From Caprella mutica (lineage: Eukaryota > Arthropoda > Malacostraca > Amphipoda > Caprellidae), in assembly GCA_947561585.1 (NCBI GenBank), contig CANNZV010000117.1, positions 248,001 through 312,000 of the forward strand: DNA of 64,000 bases. Reading direction: 5' to 3'. Of the stretch, positions 40,018 through 52,132 are shown in pieces. The notes beneath the pieces are model-generated. The model made no database searches. It was not told where the DNA came from and saw only the letters and a list, made by a program, of their open reading frames with translations. Numbering within the stretch: the stretch's first letter is position 1; each line of letters opens with the position of its first letter. The translations under genes and the position numbers were made by a program.

Positions 40018-40353
40018 CACATCTTGCTTCCAATGCCCTTACTCTTACCCTGCTCTTATCTTACTCTTGTCCTTATTCTTGCCCTTATTATTACTCTTAC
40101 CCTTACTCTTACTCTTGCTCTTTCTCTTACTTGTCCTTACTCTTGCCCTTACTCTTTATCTTGCCCTTACTCTTTCTCTTGCCCTTACTCTTGCTCTTAC
40201 TCTTGCCCTTACTCTTGCTCTTACTCTTGTCCTTACTCTTGCCCTTACTCTTGTCCTTACTCCTACTCTTGCCCTTACTCTTGCTCTTACTCTTACCCTT
40301 TTCCTTGTTCCTACTCTTGCCCTTACTCTTCCCCAACACATCTTGCTTCCAAT
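40018..40353. repeat. CT-rich 6/12-bp tandem repeat between 17-bp direct repeats
   Basis: 40035-40335 is made of CTTACTC and CTTGCC words with a loose 6- and 12-bp period; one strand is nearly pure pyrimidine with interspersed A and G. It is bounded by two identical 17-mers, CACATCTTGCTTCCAAT, at 40018-40034 and 40337-40353. Plus-strand Leu-rich and minus-strand Lys/Arg-rich frames are read-through of the repeat. Confidence 0.93.
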
Positions 40354-41201
40354 TCCCTCTTCCCCATTGAATTGGGGACACACCGGGCAGTGTGTGTTCT
40401 AACTTCAGCCATCAGGTAAATAAGTGAGGCTTACCTTACCTTTTTCTCAGCAAACACAGGCCATTTATTGGGCCTTTAGTTGAAAGTGGTAAGAATCTAT
40501 CTTCCATTACTTACATACCATCTGTGAGGGATTACATTGCTTGCCAGCCAAAATCCAACAAAATGACTTGCCCTCTCCCTCTATAAAAGATCATATTTAC
40601 GAGCAACTGTGATTCTATAGATTTTAGGGACAGTTTAAATAATTGCTACCTTTATTTGACAAATATATTAAAGCTATGTATTTATATTTTTAATAACTAC
40701 TTAACAGAAAAAGGCATTCGCAATGTAAACATTAATCAGTTCTTTAATCATTTAAGTTACACTAAAAAGATTTTTTTTCCTATGGAATGAAAACTTTGTA
40801 CTTTTTAAACTTATTTTTCAATTTAAAAATATATCCTGACTCAGTGTTTGATTGCTTCTATTTAAATATAATTTTCAATATCAATTAAAGTTACATGTAT
40901 CAGCATACATTATTCTGCACCATTCTCTATCACCATTACTCTCTATCAGTGAATCACTATCTATCACTTTATCACCATCACTCTGCATGTTGTATCGAAA
41001 CTACAGCATACCTGTATGCTGGTAAAGTGATATTACATATTACAGATATCAGGCGAATATTATTCAACTATACATATATAATCGGGCAGTGGGTAATCAA
41101 AATTAGCTACATTAACATTTTTATATAAATAAATGGCTAGAGAAATAAGATAACTAATTAATTATGCACTCTTAGAGTGCAGTGCCACTTTTGATGCAAT
41201 G
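40354..41201. other. Spacer
   Basis: A short CTATCACCATTACTCTCTAT-like patch at 40920-40985. Otherwise AT-rich and featureless; a 77-codon plus frame at 40895-41128 covers the patch and is not credible. Confidence 0.5.
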
Positions 41202-41409
41202 CAGTTAAACTACTGAGCTATGAAGCCCTTGAGTTATGAAGTATTTTCTATGTTTATATTATAGAAAACGATATACTGCTTAAGTTATCCCTCAAATGAC
41301 CATAAGGTTTCTAAGATTTCAGTCATAGAAAACTATTCTAGTGCACCTGAGTTATGAAGTGGCTATGTGATATGAAAGGACAGTACTTCATAACTCAGGA
41401 GTTTGACTG
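41202..41409. mobile_element. pogo-like MITE with CAGT...ACTG ends
   Basis: Left end CAGTTAAACTACTGAGCTAT then GAAG; right end ACTTCATAACTCAGGAGTTT then GACTG, followed by TA. The 24-bp ends are inverted with few mismatches, and CAGT/ACTG termini are typical of pogo/Tigger-type elements. About 208 bp, no reading frame. A second internal copy of GAGTTATGAAGTA sits at each side. Confidence 0.78.
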
Positions 41410-41750
41410 TACCTGTAAATATTACATAGTCTATGTATACTTACATGGTACATAGTACATTTAAAAAGATATAATATACTGCAGGAAATTAAGGGGAAAT
41501 TACGTACAAATTCATTCACTATTAATATGTTTATGGAGAAAAACCTGCAATTAAACAATGTGGGGAATTTTAAAACTAATAAATAAATGATAAATGAATT
41601 TGGGGATTTACTTTGAGAAGAAATTTTATTAAAATTGTGGTTCAGCAGAAATTTAATTGAGAGCTATATAAAATGAAATATAAAATAAAACTAATTAAAT
41701 TCAACAGAAGAACGCAAAAAATACATAAAAATACAATAGAAAGGTTAACT
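41410..41750. other. Spacer
   Basis: AT-rich sequence between the pogo-like MITE and the 43-bp array; nothing recognised. Confidence 0.5.
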
Positions 41751-42168
41751 AAAGTCCTCCATTCCATCTTATATCAGAGGTAAAATCTAAAGGAAAGTCC
41801 TCCATTCCATCTTATATCAGAGGTAAAATCTAAAGGAAAGTCATCCATTCCATCTTATATCAGAGGTAAAATCTAAAGGAAAGTCCTCCATTCCATCTTA
41901 TATCAGAGGTAAAATCTAAAGGAAAGTCCTCCATTCCATCTTATATCAGAGGTAAAATCTAAAGGAAAGTCCTCCATTCCATCTTATATCAGAGGTAAAA
42001 TCTAAAGGAAAGTCCTTCATTCCATCTTATATCAGAGGTAAAATCTAAAGGAAAGTCCTCCATTCCATCTTATATCAGAGGTAAAATCTAAAGGAAAGTC
42101 CTCCATTCCATCTTATATCAGAGGTAAAATCTAAAGGAAAGTCCTCCATTCCATCTTATATCAGAGGT
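41751..42168. repeat. 43-bp minisatellite, about 10 copies, nearly identical
   Basis: Unit begins AAGTCCTCCATTCCATC and includes ATATCAGAGGTAAAATC. Only two copies deviate (TCATCC, CCTTCA). This near-identity suggests very recent expansion, or a collapse/expansion in assembly. Confidence 0.97.
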
Positions 42169-45100
42169 TTCTGTCACGGTCTAGAGACGAATGTTCCCTC
42201 TTTTTTATACCCTCAATAAAAGGCAGCGGAATAAAATAAAACTCTGAACATTCTCACTCAGTTATATTGGCAAGCTTTTTCGAAAAAGAACTTTTCAGAG
42301 CTTTTCAAGATGGAGAACTTGTTTCGATACATACTAATTAGAAAGATATAATTTATTGCATTTAAAAGACTTATTCGAACAAAAAAGATATATTATGACA
42401 ATCTCTGAAATTAAGCGTTGAGATTAAAAATGATTGGATTGATCTGTGTCCTGTTTACTCAAGCTCTAGTTTTCAAATTTTAATTTAATATTCTAATTAC
42501 AAACACGCATTCGATTGTCGGATCGGATACGATCTGATTATCATCGGATTCGAATTTGTGCCTCAATATGACAATCCTTCAAATCGAATTAAATCAAGGC
42601 ATGTGAAATTATCATGTTTCACTAAGATGTTAAACAGATCTAGATTATATTAGACAAACAAACAAATTATCTAGACAGAGGTATGTGCATGCATCCATTA
42701 TTAGTTCAGTATTTTTTGTGCTCTTCTAGCCCACTTCAACTAATGTTTGTCTGATAAACAAACATGGGAACACACGCAAGCTGCCCACCGAACTGTTGGT
42801 CTGCATAAGAGTGTTAGAACAAGGCGTGCGTCCCTTCCCATAAATATTTACTCTGTAACTTCCCAATACATTCTACAATTAAAGCTGATAGGCACGTCCT
42901 ATGGCTCATAATTAGACATCATCAGACCTCTTTTGAAAATAATGCATAGCTTGGTTTAGGAGTTGAATGAAAGAAATGGGAAAATTGAGACCTGGTTGAT
43001 GATGAAAGTTTTTAATAAAATTTAGAAACTTGATGAGAGATGGCTTAGTCATTTCAATTTTTTTATTCTTAATGCTTAATGCTTCTTATGTGTTATTTTA
43101 ATAAAAAATTACAATCCTCTTTTAATATCTTGAGACAGGAATGTAATTTAATATATCTCTATTAAATGGAAAATTCTATCAAAAAGGAGATGAAATTCGA
43201 ACTAGATCTAAAAATACACGAGTCACTAAATCTGATCCCACCAAAAAGTGAAGGTATTGTTGCAACTAAAGATAAAAGAAGAGCTTTCTTTTAAGACGAA
43301 TAAAAACTGGACATTTGGAGATCCTCAAACGACTGGTTTTAACCTCTCGATCCATCTTTAACGTTTCAGAGGATCAAATTTATATCAAAAGAAATTGTAT
43401 CGTCACCTTTATGATATCTGAGATCAGGCGGCAGATTGAGAAAACCCTCACAGCATTTTATCTCTTCACATTCAAGAGATATTTCAGCTGCAACTCTAAG
43501 ATGTATGTACTACTTACCAAACTTTGATTCTTTTCAAATGAACACTTGTATTATATTAATATAATCAATAAATTTACAATTAGTAAATTTCACCAAAAAA
43601 AATCTGATTTTGAAATTGAGACAGACGCGACTAGTACCAGACAATGGAGGGTGAAAAATAACATAAGTTGGTAATTTGGGAAGTAGTGTGAAGGAGGGGG
43701 GGGGGGAGGGGGTTGCTTAGGCCCAGATATATTATACATACATATTCACTCCTCTGGTGTTTAATTAAATTCCAAGTTGCAGAGAGTGAGAGTGTGTTTG
43801 TGTGTTTGTGTATAATATGGACAGGGTGTCTGCAGTACTTTTTGCTCCATCCACACAACACGAAGCTAGTGTCGCGTCAGGATAAAAAGAAGGGTGTCCT
43901 TTTTTTGGGTGACGCATAAGGTGTTGGGACATGGAGTCCCAAACCCTGAGAAATGGACACAAGAAAAGATGCACTTGCCGAACTAAGCTGCTGCCATATT
44001 GTCTGGGCAATAATTCACAACTATTTTTACACGGTAAACAATAATTGCAGTCATAAATTAAAGGAATTGTCGGAGGCTTTTGAGAGCTACTTTAGAAGGG
44101 AGAATGTTACAGCATGGTATCGAAATATCTCGTTAGGTTTCTACCTGGTTATTTGAATATGATTATAGGTTTGACCCACTAACTAAATACTTCCATACTG
44201 GTAATTGAATAAATAATTGACAAGAAGGTCACATCATAGAAGGTACTTTTAAATCTAACAACAAAACCAATTCTCTAAAAATTGACATGGCTTTGAAGAG
44301 ATACTGTATATATGATTTCATTTAAAATAATAATGTCAAGATCTTTATGAACGAATACATGTTTTTGAAGTGCGTTGTAGTAAAATAATTCAAAGTGTAT
44401 GTCTTTACAACAACCTACCAATGAAACTGAAATGACTTGGACTCTTTTTTTCCAAGCTTAGTTCGCTTTTGGTAGTTGGTAGTTATTAACACTATTTTGC
44501 GTAGATGCTAGCAAAATAGCACCACTTAAAACAAGCCAAAGAAGGTAGCTTGTGCTACAATTACACGGCATGATCAGGTGTGTTCCATTTATTGAACAAA
44601 AGGCTCCAGAAAAAGGGGGATAATTTTAGCTCTCCTCAGAATTCATCGCTGGAGATTAAACAAAAATGGCAACTAATTTCAGAAGGAGTAATGAGAATTT
44701 AAAGCAGCCTAATCATTATACAATGGGGCGAGTAGCGAAGAGAGAGAAATAATATAATCCAAACACTAAAGTAATGGACTTAGCTAGATAAAGTCTATGG
44801 TAAAACATCAACTGTATATTATTTTATAATTTGAAAACCACCAGTAACTGCAGAGTGATAATATTATCAGATTGTAAATCAATAAAATAATATATAATTA
44901 TTTGTACTTGAGTAATTTGAAACCCAACTTAGCACTTAATATTTGTTCATGCGATTAAAAAAATATCATAGGTTTCATATTATCGTTGAGAAGAAGAAGA
45001 GAATAAATCAATTGAAATTTGAAACTGAAATTAAATAAAAAATCTGATCTAGTAACAATAATCATTATGTACAGGAAAGAGTGAAAAGTTATAGTAACTC

Positions 45101-47379
45101 CCCTTCTATGTACCGTTTTTAGTTACTAAAATCATAAATGAAATTAAGAAAACTAATAGAAAAATGTGCAGTTAAATTTTCAACCTTTTGCTTTCACGTA
45201 ACTAAAAATTTCTGATTGAGTCGAAAACCTCCATGTTTTTAAAATAAAGGCTGAAGACTATGCAGTTAATTACGAGGTGAAATCTTGTGCAGATATCCCC
45301 TGAGCATCAATCATTCTTAGAGGGTATTACCTCCACTCATTCACCGCTTGTAGGCAATATAAATCACAGCTTCCTCCCCAAATGGGGGTATAAATTGGCC
45401 AAACCACAAACGGAAAGTTAGGTGCGATAGCGCCACTTCACCATTTCAGAGATGCTCTCTCACACATTATTATTGTAGTCAAACTTCTGGTGGAATTAAA
45501 CTGAGCAAATTATACCCAAGAGTTCCAACTGTGCTTAATGTTTGCGAACATTTTCAACTGTTCTAAAGTAGGAGTGTTTGATGTTAAAACTATCAAAAAA
45601 GTTTGAATTTATACTCATATTAACAATATGTTCGAACAGTTCAGATTCTATAAAAAAAATTGATGACCTACCAATTCTTAGTTGATTATTTTTCGATATC
45701 TCACTTATATTTCTACTATATGGTATTATCTACAATATTTCGACTAAGAAAAGTAGTTGCACATTTTATGTATTTCGATTCAATGTTACGTAAAAATCGA
45801 TTAGCCTTAGTCAATATTATGTAGATAATTCTGTAATAAAATTCACAGATATTAATATTCAGCATCGCCTCTAACATATAAGCAATTTTACAAAGTAGAA
45901 TATTTCGACAAGTTAGTGGCATGCCGATAAGGTCTGTTGTTTAGCAATACAATTTAACAGGTCGTTGTACTAATCTAAACAACGTATCAGACCATCGTGC
46001 TATAATTCCAAAATCCCATTCAAATGGCCTGAGAATACGTGTTCAAAATGGATTTCCCTACCAACCGAATATAGAAAAAGGCGGGATTTGGCAGCTCTCC
46101 CTCCTAAACACCCCAAAATATTATATCCCAAATATGTTAACACTCCGTAAATGTTTCGTCATAAGGAAAGTTGCAGGTGTCCAGGTGACAGCTTCTAAAG
46201 TGTTTACCTGACCGTAAAATACTTGAAAATAGCCACAAAACAAATTGTAGCATTTAGGTAGAGAAATTCTTTGCCTGGCCACTGCTGCAGCGGTCACTCG
46301 GCCTGTCTTTGATAGATTTATAGGGCCTAGGTATGTTTTTGGCCCAATTCTTCAGTGCCATTGCCTAACGGACTGTAAAGGCAAGATTCCCCAGCAACAG
46401 ACATTTTACTATTGGTTCTTTTCTCAGGAGCATATAATGTTATATGACCAATGTCTTTATAAAAGGGGATATTAAGTGTCCTCCTAACTAATATGTATGT
46501 GATTTTATTCTAAATAATCCAAAAAGAAACAGAATTATTCTTAACAAACATTTAGCACTATTGAGTCATCCATTATAAACCGCGCCACAACATTTGTGAG
46601 CATCCTAATCACCATTTATAGTTTGCATGGTCAACATTGTGCGCCATAAGTTCTTGAAGCTATTCCAAAAAAGTGAATTCCAGCCCAAGGCTCCGATGAA
46701 GCCATTGGGAGTAGTCTCATCTGCATTTTGCCTCCACGACAGTTTGCTGGTGTGTTCACCAGAGCCTAACATCACTATTTATGTGGAGGGATTTCTCCTG
46801 ATCCCACTGGGAGCAGAATGGAATCATTTGAGAGTAAAGTGAAAGTCAGGGAATTGAGATGGATATGTCCATTACAGGGAGTATTCCATGAATATTCCTG
46901 AAATTGTAAAACTCTGATAGGATTTTATGATTTTACTGTAGCTACATTATAGTTTGAAATTAAATTTATCTTAAATGAACACATTCAAGTGTTTTAACTA
47001 AAAATAGCACCATAGACCGCCTATGGGACATAAACATGTCCATATCATAATCTTCGGAATAAGAATCTTGACCCGTTTTGCTTTCTGGAGACATCCAATT
47101 ATGACACTTTTCACTCTCCTTCAAAATCACATGGGATTTATATACCTCCTCAAAAACAGCGCCTCGCATAAACAACCCCAGCGTCTGGATAACGCTATTC
47201 TTACGGAGGAGCGGGAGATAGAGATGGCAAGTGCGGAGAGTGTGGGACCGAGGCATAATGATGGAAATACCATAAACGTCAAGACCAATGCTCACGCTCC
47301 ACAACTTTTATAAAAACTGCCTTCGGTTTATGACGAGCACACGCTTGGAGATCAGAACTCTATAGAAGTAGATGGTGTG
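42169..47379. other. 5.2-kb single-copy stretch without a recognised gene
   Basis: Contains a G-run (43697-43711). Segments of higher complexity are 43700-44160, 46010-46420 and 46960-47310. The longest frames are 112 codons (46966-47304, minus) and 96 codons (47023-47313, plus), which overlap each other and match nothing I know. Confidence 0.45.
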
Positions 47380-47428
47380 AGAAGATGGGGGGAGAAGATG
47401 GGGGAGAAGATGGGGAGAAGATGGAGTG
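47380..47428. repeat. Short GGGGAGAAGAT tandem repeat
   Basis: Four copies of GGGGAGAAGAT with variable G-tract length (3 to 6 G), ending in GGAGTGG. Confidence 0.8.
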
Positions 47429-47686
47429 GAAGATACAGTGGGGGATGGTTGGTTGGAATGATCCACTGCAATAATCATTTAAATAAATGGAGTGAGAGAA
47501 GGAGGGGAAAGACGTACTGGTGCATATAATATAACTGTACCTACTGTACCTATCATTTAATAATCATCAGACTTAACTGAAGTAGATAAATGATTAATAA
47601 CATTATTTTAACACAGCATACCAAATTTTATTTGAATAATAATGATATCGTATGTAGTTATTAATACAATAAAATTCATCTATGAT

Positions 47687-48066
47687 GAACTCCTGTGTAG
47701 TGAACCATTCTGTATAGTAGAACCCTGTATAACGAACTAACCTCTACTGTGAACATATTTAGTTTAGTCTGCCACAAATTGCCTTGAGTTTTCTATGAAT
47801 CTCTACACAGTAAATTAGTTGTATTTCTCGAAAGAGAAGTCTTACCAGTACAACTCCTCTATAATAAAGTCATGTATAGTGAAGCATTCTGATTTTTAGA
47901 GTCCTGAGAAATGAAATACGTTGTATAATGAATTTATTTGAAAAAGAAAGAAAATATTTTTTGCAGTCTGCCAAGAAAACACCAGTTCTCTATTCATCTC
48001 TCATATCCTCTACAGTGAACTAATCCTCTATAATGAACTGGTTGAATTTCACTATAGAGGAGTTCT
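47687..48066. mobile_element. MITE with CTCCTCTATAGTGAA ends, copy 2 (longer, internally repeated)
   Basis: Left end GAACTCCTGTGTAGTGAAC, right end TTCACTATAGAGGAGTTC. Inside are repeated variants of the terminus (near 47715, 47860, 48005 and 48025) and two copies of a GTCTGCCA(A/C) segment followed by a CTC(T)A(T)GAATCTCT-type stretch. It looks like a partly duplicated or nested element of the same family as 28627-28818. Confidence 0.65.
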
Positions 48067-49379
48067 AATGTACATGGTAAATTGAGAAATAGTTTAATCT
48101 AAATAATTCACTTCACAAGTTATCACCCAAATAAAGATAAGTAACTATAATTTTAGGATATCAAATTTCCCAATTATTAATGTGGGGAACGACAAATTAA
48201 TTTAAATTCATTATATGAGTTTAATTACGACTACTTTACTCATTTAACTGCAAGAGAGTATTTAGCAGGAGAATATTAGCTGCCTCTTCTTGGGCTAATT
48301 CTGTCCTCAAGTTGCCATTTGCTTGCCCAGAAGAACACCCTCTAGATTAGAAGAAGCAACGTGCAGACCTCGTTATCTAGTGCTACTAGTGCTGATACTT
48401 TTACACTAGTGATACATATTAGTAGAGTTGTTTAGATTAGTAAAGCAAGCTGTTTAGATTGGTAAAGCAAGCTGCTTAGATTAGAAAAGGAAGTCATTCA
48501 GATTAGAAAAGCAGTTTGTTCAGATAAGAAAAGTAAGAGTTTTAAATTAGACATAATAAACATATCCTATATCTGCAGAACAAAATATACTATTTTTATC
48601 AATATAACAGTTAAAAGTATAATATATTAGGATGATATACTTTAAAAAAATCAATGGCACAAACATATATATACTGAATATAAAAAAATAAAATGAATCG
48701 TATAAAAGAAAACTATAATGGTTGATATACCAAATATAATTAAAAAATTAGGGAGTACAAAGTATACATCTACTTGTAACAAAATATGATTAATAATAAA
48801 AAGTAAAAAAATTGTTTTACAAATAATAACAATAATTATTATCAAGCGATAAAAGTAAATGACGACTGAACTAAAATGCTGGTATCCACTAAGAAATAAC
48901 TATATATGGGGCAATGTTATGAAATAAATAGCAATTAAATGATAAACATTAAATAATAATTATAATATACTTTTACGGTATAACAACGAGTGCTAATTAT
49001 TTATGTAAGATATAACAATAAATGGCATTAACTTTATTTTTTTTAGAAGATCATTATTGTAATATAATAAAACACTCATACTATTGCACCATACAAGAAC
49101 ATGTTCGCACTCTATTTATTTTATCATTTTACAGGAGAATTGATTTAATATCAAGTAAACACTCGTTATAATGCAAATGTTTACACAGTTCAAAATCTTA
49201 GAAGTAAATTAATCTTCCATACACATTCTATATTTTCTACACATCAATAATAACTATTAATTGATAGTTGCTACATATAGGTAGATAATTAGAATATAAT
49301 ATATTGATTTTTAAAGTTCACCTATGGGAGAATAATGGATTGAGAAATGAACTGGAAAAAAGAAAGAACTGGTAAATAA
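48067..49379. other. AT-rich spacer
   Basis: Apart from the 22-bp degenerate repeat at 48423-48535, nothing is recognised. 48540-49320 is extremely AT-rich. Confidence 0.5.
48423..48535. repeat. Degenerate 22-bp tandem repeat, 5 copies
   Basis: Copies of GTTTAGATTAGTAAAGCAAG plus CT, progressively diverged (TTCAGATTAGAAAAG, TTCAGATAAGAAAAG). Confidence 0.75.
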
Positions 49380-50488
49380 ACAAGAGTACTGGTAAATACA
49401 CGAGAGTACTGGTAGATACACGAGAGTACTGGTAAATACACGAGAGTACTGGTAGATACTCGAGAGTACTGGTAAATACACGAGAGTACTGGTAAATACA
49501 CGAGAGAATTGGTAAATACACGAGAGTACTGATAGATACACGAGAGTACTGGTAAATACACGAGAGTACTGGTAGATACTCGAGAGTACTGGTAAATACA
49601 CGAGAGTACTGGTAGATACTCGAGAGTACTGGTAAATACACGAGAGTACTGGTAAATACACGAGAGTACTGGTAAATACACGAGAGTACTGGTAGATACT
49701 CGAGAGTACTGGTAAATACACGAGAGTACTGGTAAATACACGAGAGTACTGGTAAATACACGAGAGTACTGGTAAATACACGAGAGTACTGGTAAGTACA
49801 CGAGAGTACTGGTAAATACACGAGAGTACTGGTAAATACACGAGAGTACTGGTAAATACACGAGAGTACTGGTAAATACACGAGAGTACTGGTAGATACT
49901 CGAGAGTACTGGTAAATACACGAGAGTACTGGTAAATACACGAGAGTACTGGTAAATACACGAGAGTACTGGTAAATACACGAGAGTACTGGTAAATACA
50001 CGAGAGTACTGGTAAATACACGAGAGTACTGGTAGATACTCGAGAGTACTGGTAAATACACGAGAGTACTGGTAAATACACGAGAGTACTGGTAAATACA
50101 CGAGAGTACTGGTAAATACACGAGAGTACTGGTAAATACACGAGAGTACTGGTAAATAAACGAGAGTACTGGTAAATACACGAGAGAACTGGTAAATACA
50201 CGAGAGTACTGGTAAATAAACGAGAGTACTGGTAAATACACGAGAGAATTGGTAAGTACACGAGAGTACTGGTAGATACTCGAGAGTACTGGTAAATACA
50301 CGAGAGTACTGGTAAGTACACGAGAGTACTGGTAAATACACGAGAGTACTGGTAAATACACGAGAGTACTGGTAAATAAACGAGAGTACTGGTAAATACA
50401 CGAGAGTACTGGTAAATACACGAGAGTACTGGTAAATAAACGAGAGTACTGGTAAATACACGAGAGTACTGGTAAATACACGAGAGTT
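49380..50488. repeat. 20-bp minisatellite, about 55 copies
   Basis: Unit GAGAGTACTGGTAAATACAC. A linked double change (GTAGATACTC) recurs in about ten copies and behaves as a second unit type; GTAAGTACAC and GTAAATAAAC are minor types. All three minus-strand frames are open for 336-404 codons because the 20-bp unit has no stop in that direction; the predicted peptide is a monotonous SRVFTSTLVYLPVL repeat and is not a credible protein. Confidence 0.98.
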
Positions 50489-50499
50489 CAATGAACTGT

Positions 50500-50611
50500 T
50501 ATAGAACAGTTCCACATTTCCGATCATACTTAACAATTACATATAATGTAACAATAATAATTTTAATTAGTATCTATAATATCTGAAGGTATTATGGATA
50601 CCAATTGAATT
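50500..50611. mobile_element. Degraded half foldback with the TTGGTATCC core
   Basis: CAGTTCCACATTTCCGATCA resembles the inner arm of the GGGTAAGTTACG family (GTTCCACGTTTTCGGAC). It runs into AATTAGTATCTATAATATC then TGAAGGTATTATGGATACCA, a decayed copy of the palindromic core at 58341-58382. The right outer arm is missing; the dispersed ACCTTCGC repeat follows directly. Confidence 0.55.
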
Positions 50612-50620
50612 TATTGTTTC

Positions 50621-51010
50621 ATTACCTTCGCAAATTAGCGGAAGGTTATATTTTACCCGGCATTTATTTATTTATTATCTTGTTATTCGCATAACTCAAA
50701 AAATATTCAACCAAATTGCCTGAAATTTGAGGGAACAATTGGTCAATGTCAAGAAACCCAATCTGATATAGTAATTTTGGGAGTGATCTGGTCAAAGGTC
50801 AAGGTCATTTATAACTCAATAACTAAGAAATTATTCAACCAAAATGCATGAAACTTGGTGAGATAATTGGTCATTATTCAGTTACCAGTTAATCAGATTT
50901 TGGGAGAAAATGAATCAAAGGTTGAGGTCAAGATCATTTATATTTCAAGTATTATTGGATGGTCTATGTCATTTATAAGTGGCGACGAGGGTATGCGTTC
51001 TACGGAGTGC
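50621..51010 (+). repeat. Dispersed repeat (ACCTTCGC family), longest copy
   Basis: Begins ATTACCTTCGCAAATTAGCG then GAAGGTTATATTTTACCCGG, and ends CATTTATAAGTGGCGACGAG then GGTATGCGTTCTACGGAGTG. Inside, two stretches beginning CATAACTCAAAAAATATTCA and TATAACTCAATAACTAAGAA look like an internal duplication of about 140 bp (CAACCAAAATGCATGAAACT versus CAACCAAATTGCCTGAAATT). Ends and internal order match 5841-6034 (minus) and 56381-56525. No long open frame. Probably a non-autonomous interspersed element of unknown class. Confidence 0.8.
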
Positions 51011-51093
51011 ACGTAATCCAGTTATTTATTTTTTCTTATTTGATCGAAAGAGTGGAACATCCCACATCATAGCAATTGACAGTGTGCACTGTA

Positions 51094-51341
51094 CCCCAGG
51101 CAGCAATGATTCTCGAGCCAATGTTGTCCCAATATTACCAATGTTGTCCCAATATTGCCAATGTTGTCCCAATATTACCAATGTTGTCCCAATATTGCCA
51201 ATGTTGTCCCAATATTACCAATGTTGTCCCAATATTGCCAATGTTGTCCCAATATTACCAATGTTGTCCCAATATTACCAATGTTGTCCCAATATTGCCA
51301 ATGTTGTCCCAATATTGGCCCAAGAAACATTGATACCTGGG
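51094..51341 (+). mobile_element. TIR element with an internal 20-bp tandem array, copy A
   Basis: Ends: left CCCCAGGCAGCAATGATTCT (51094-51113), right AAACATTGATACCTGGG (51325-51341), an inverted pair with consensus CCCAGGTAGCAATG. The interior (51117-51316) is ten copies of ATGTTGTCCCAATATTACCA, alternating ATTACC and ATTGCC. Flanking sequence is GTGCACTGTA on the left and ATATAGGGTATAAG on the right; with the element removed they rebuild one unit of the adjacent 49-bp array, consistent with insertion at TA. Same element as 55012-55672, in reverse orientation. Confidence 0.8.
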
Positions 51342-51354
51342 ATATAGGGTATAA

Positions 51355-52012
51355 GAGGTATAGTGGCTATAGAGCATTGTACAGTGTGCACTATAAGCTA
51401 TAAAAGGTATAGTGGCTATAGAGCATTGTACAGTGTGCACTATAAGCTATAAAAGGTATAGTGGCTATAGTGCATTGTACAGTGTGCACTATAAGCTATA
51501 AAAAGTATAGTGGCTATAGAGCATTGTACAGTGTGCACTATAAGCTATAAAAGGTATAGTGGCTATAGAGCATTGTACAGTGTGCACTATAAGCTATAAA
51601 AAGTATAGTGGCTATAGAGCATTGTACAGTGTGCACTATAAGCTATAAAAGGTATAGTGGCTATAGAGCATTGTACAGTGTGCACTATAAGCTATAAAAG
51701 GTATAGTGGCTATAGTGCATTGTACAGTGTGCACTATAAGCTATAAAAGGTATAGTGGCTATAGAGCATTGTACAGTGTGCACTATAAGCTATAAAAAGT
51801 ATAGTGGCTATAGAGCATTGTACAGTGTGCACTATAAGCTATAAAAGGTATAGTGGCTATAGAGCATTGTACAGTGTGCACTATAAGCTATAAAAGGTAT
51901 AGTGGCTATAGAGCATTGTACAGTGTGCACTATAAGCTATAAAGGTATAGTGGCTATAGAGCATTGTACAGTGTGCACTATAAGCTATAAAGGTATAGTG
52001 GCTATAGTGGCT
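51355..52012. repeat. 49-bp minisatellite, about 13 copies
   Basis: Unit begins AGGTATAGTGGCTATAGAGC and includes ATTGTACAGTGTGCAC followed by TATAAGCTATAAA. Few variants (AGAGC/AGTGC, AAAAGG/AAAAAG, one missing A in the last two copies). The 5' remains of a first unit (ATTGACAGTGTGCACTGTA) lie at 51075-51093, separated from the array by TIR element A. Confidence 0.96.
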
Positions 52013-52132
52013 ATAGCGGTTCAAGAGATCTTCTGAAGAAACGGATGACTTTGTAATGAGGCCACCATGACTTAATTAGCCCCAACTAAGGGGATTATTA
52101 TTCAAACAACTCCCTTCAATGGTAAACACGAG

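Noticed and set aside
39999..40419. Leu-rich and Lys/Arg-rich frames on both strands
   Set aside because: Low-complexity CT-rich repeat, open in five frames.
46966..47313. 112-codon minus and 96-codon plus frames
   Set aside because: They overlap on opposite strands and show no recognised motif; no evidence chooses either.
49311..50536. Three overlapping minus-strand frames of 336-404 codons
   Set aside because: The 20-bp unit has no stop in that direction and is not a multiple of three, so all three frames read the same 20-residue cycle. Repeat artefact.
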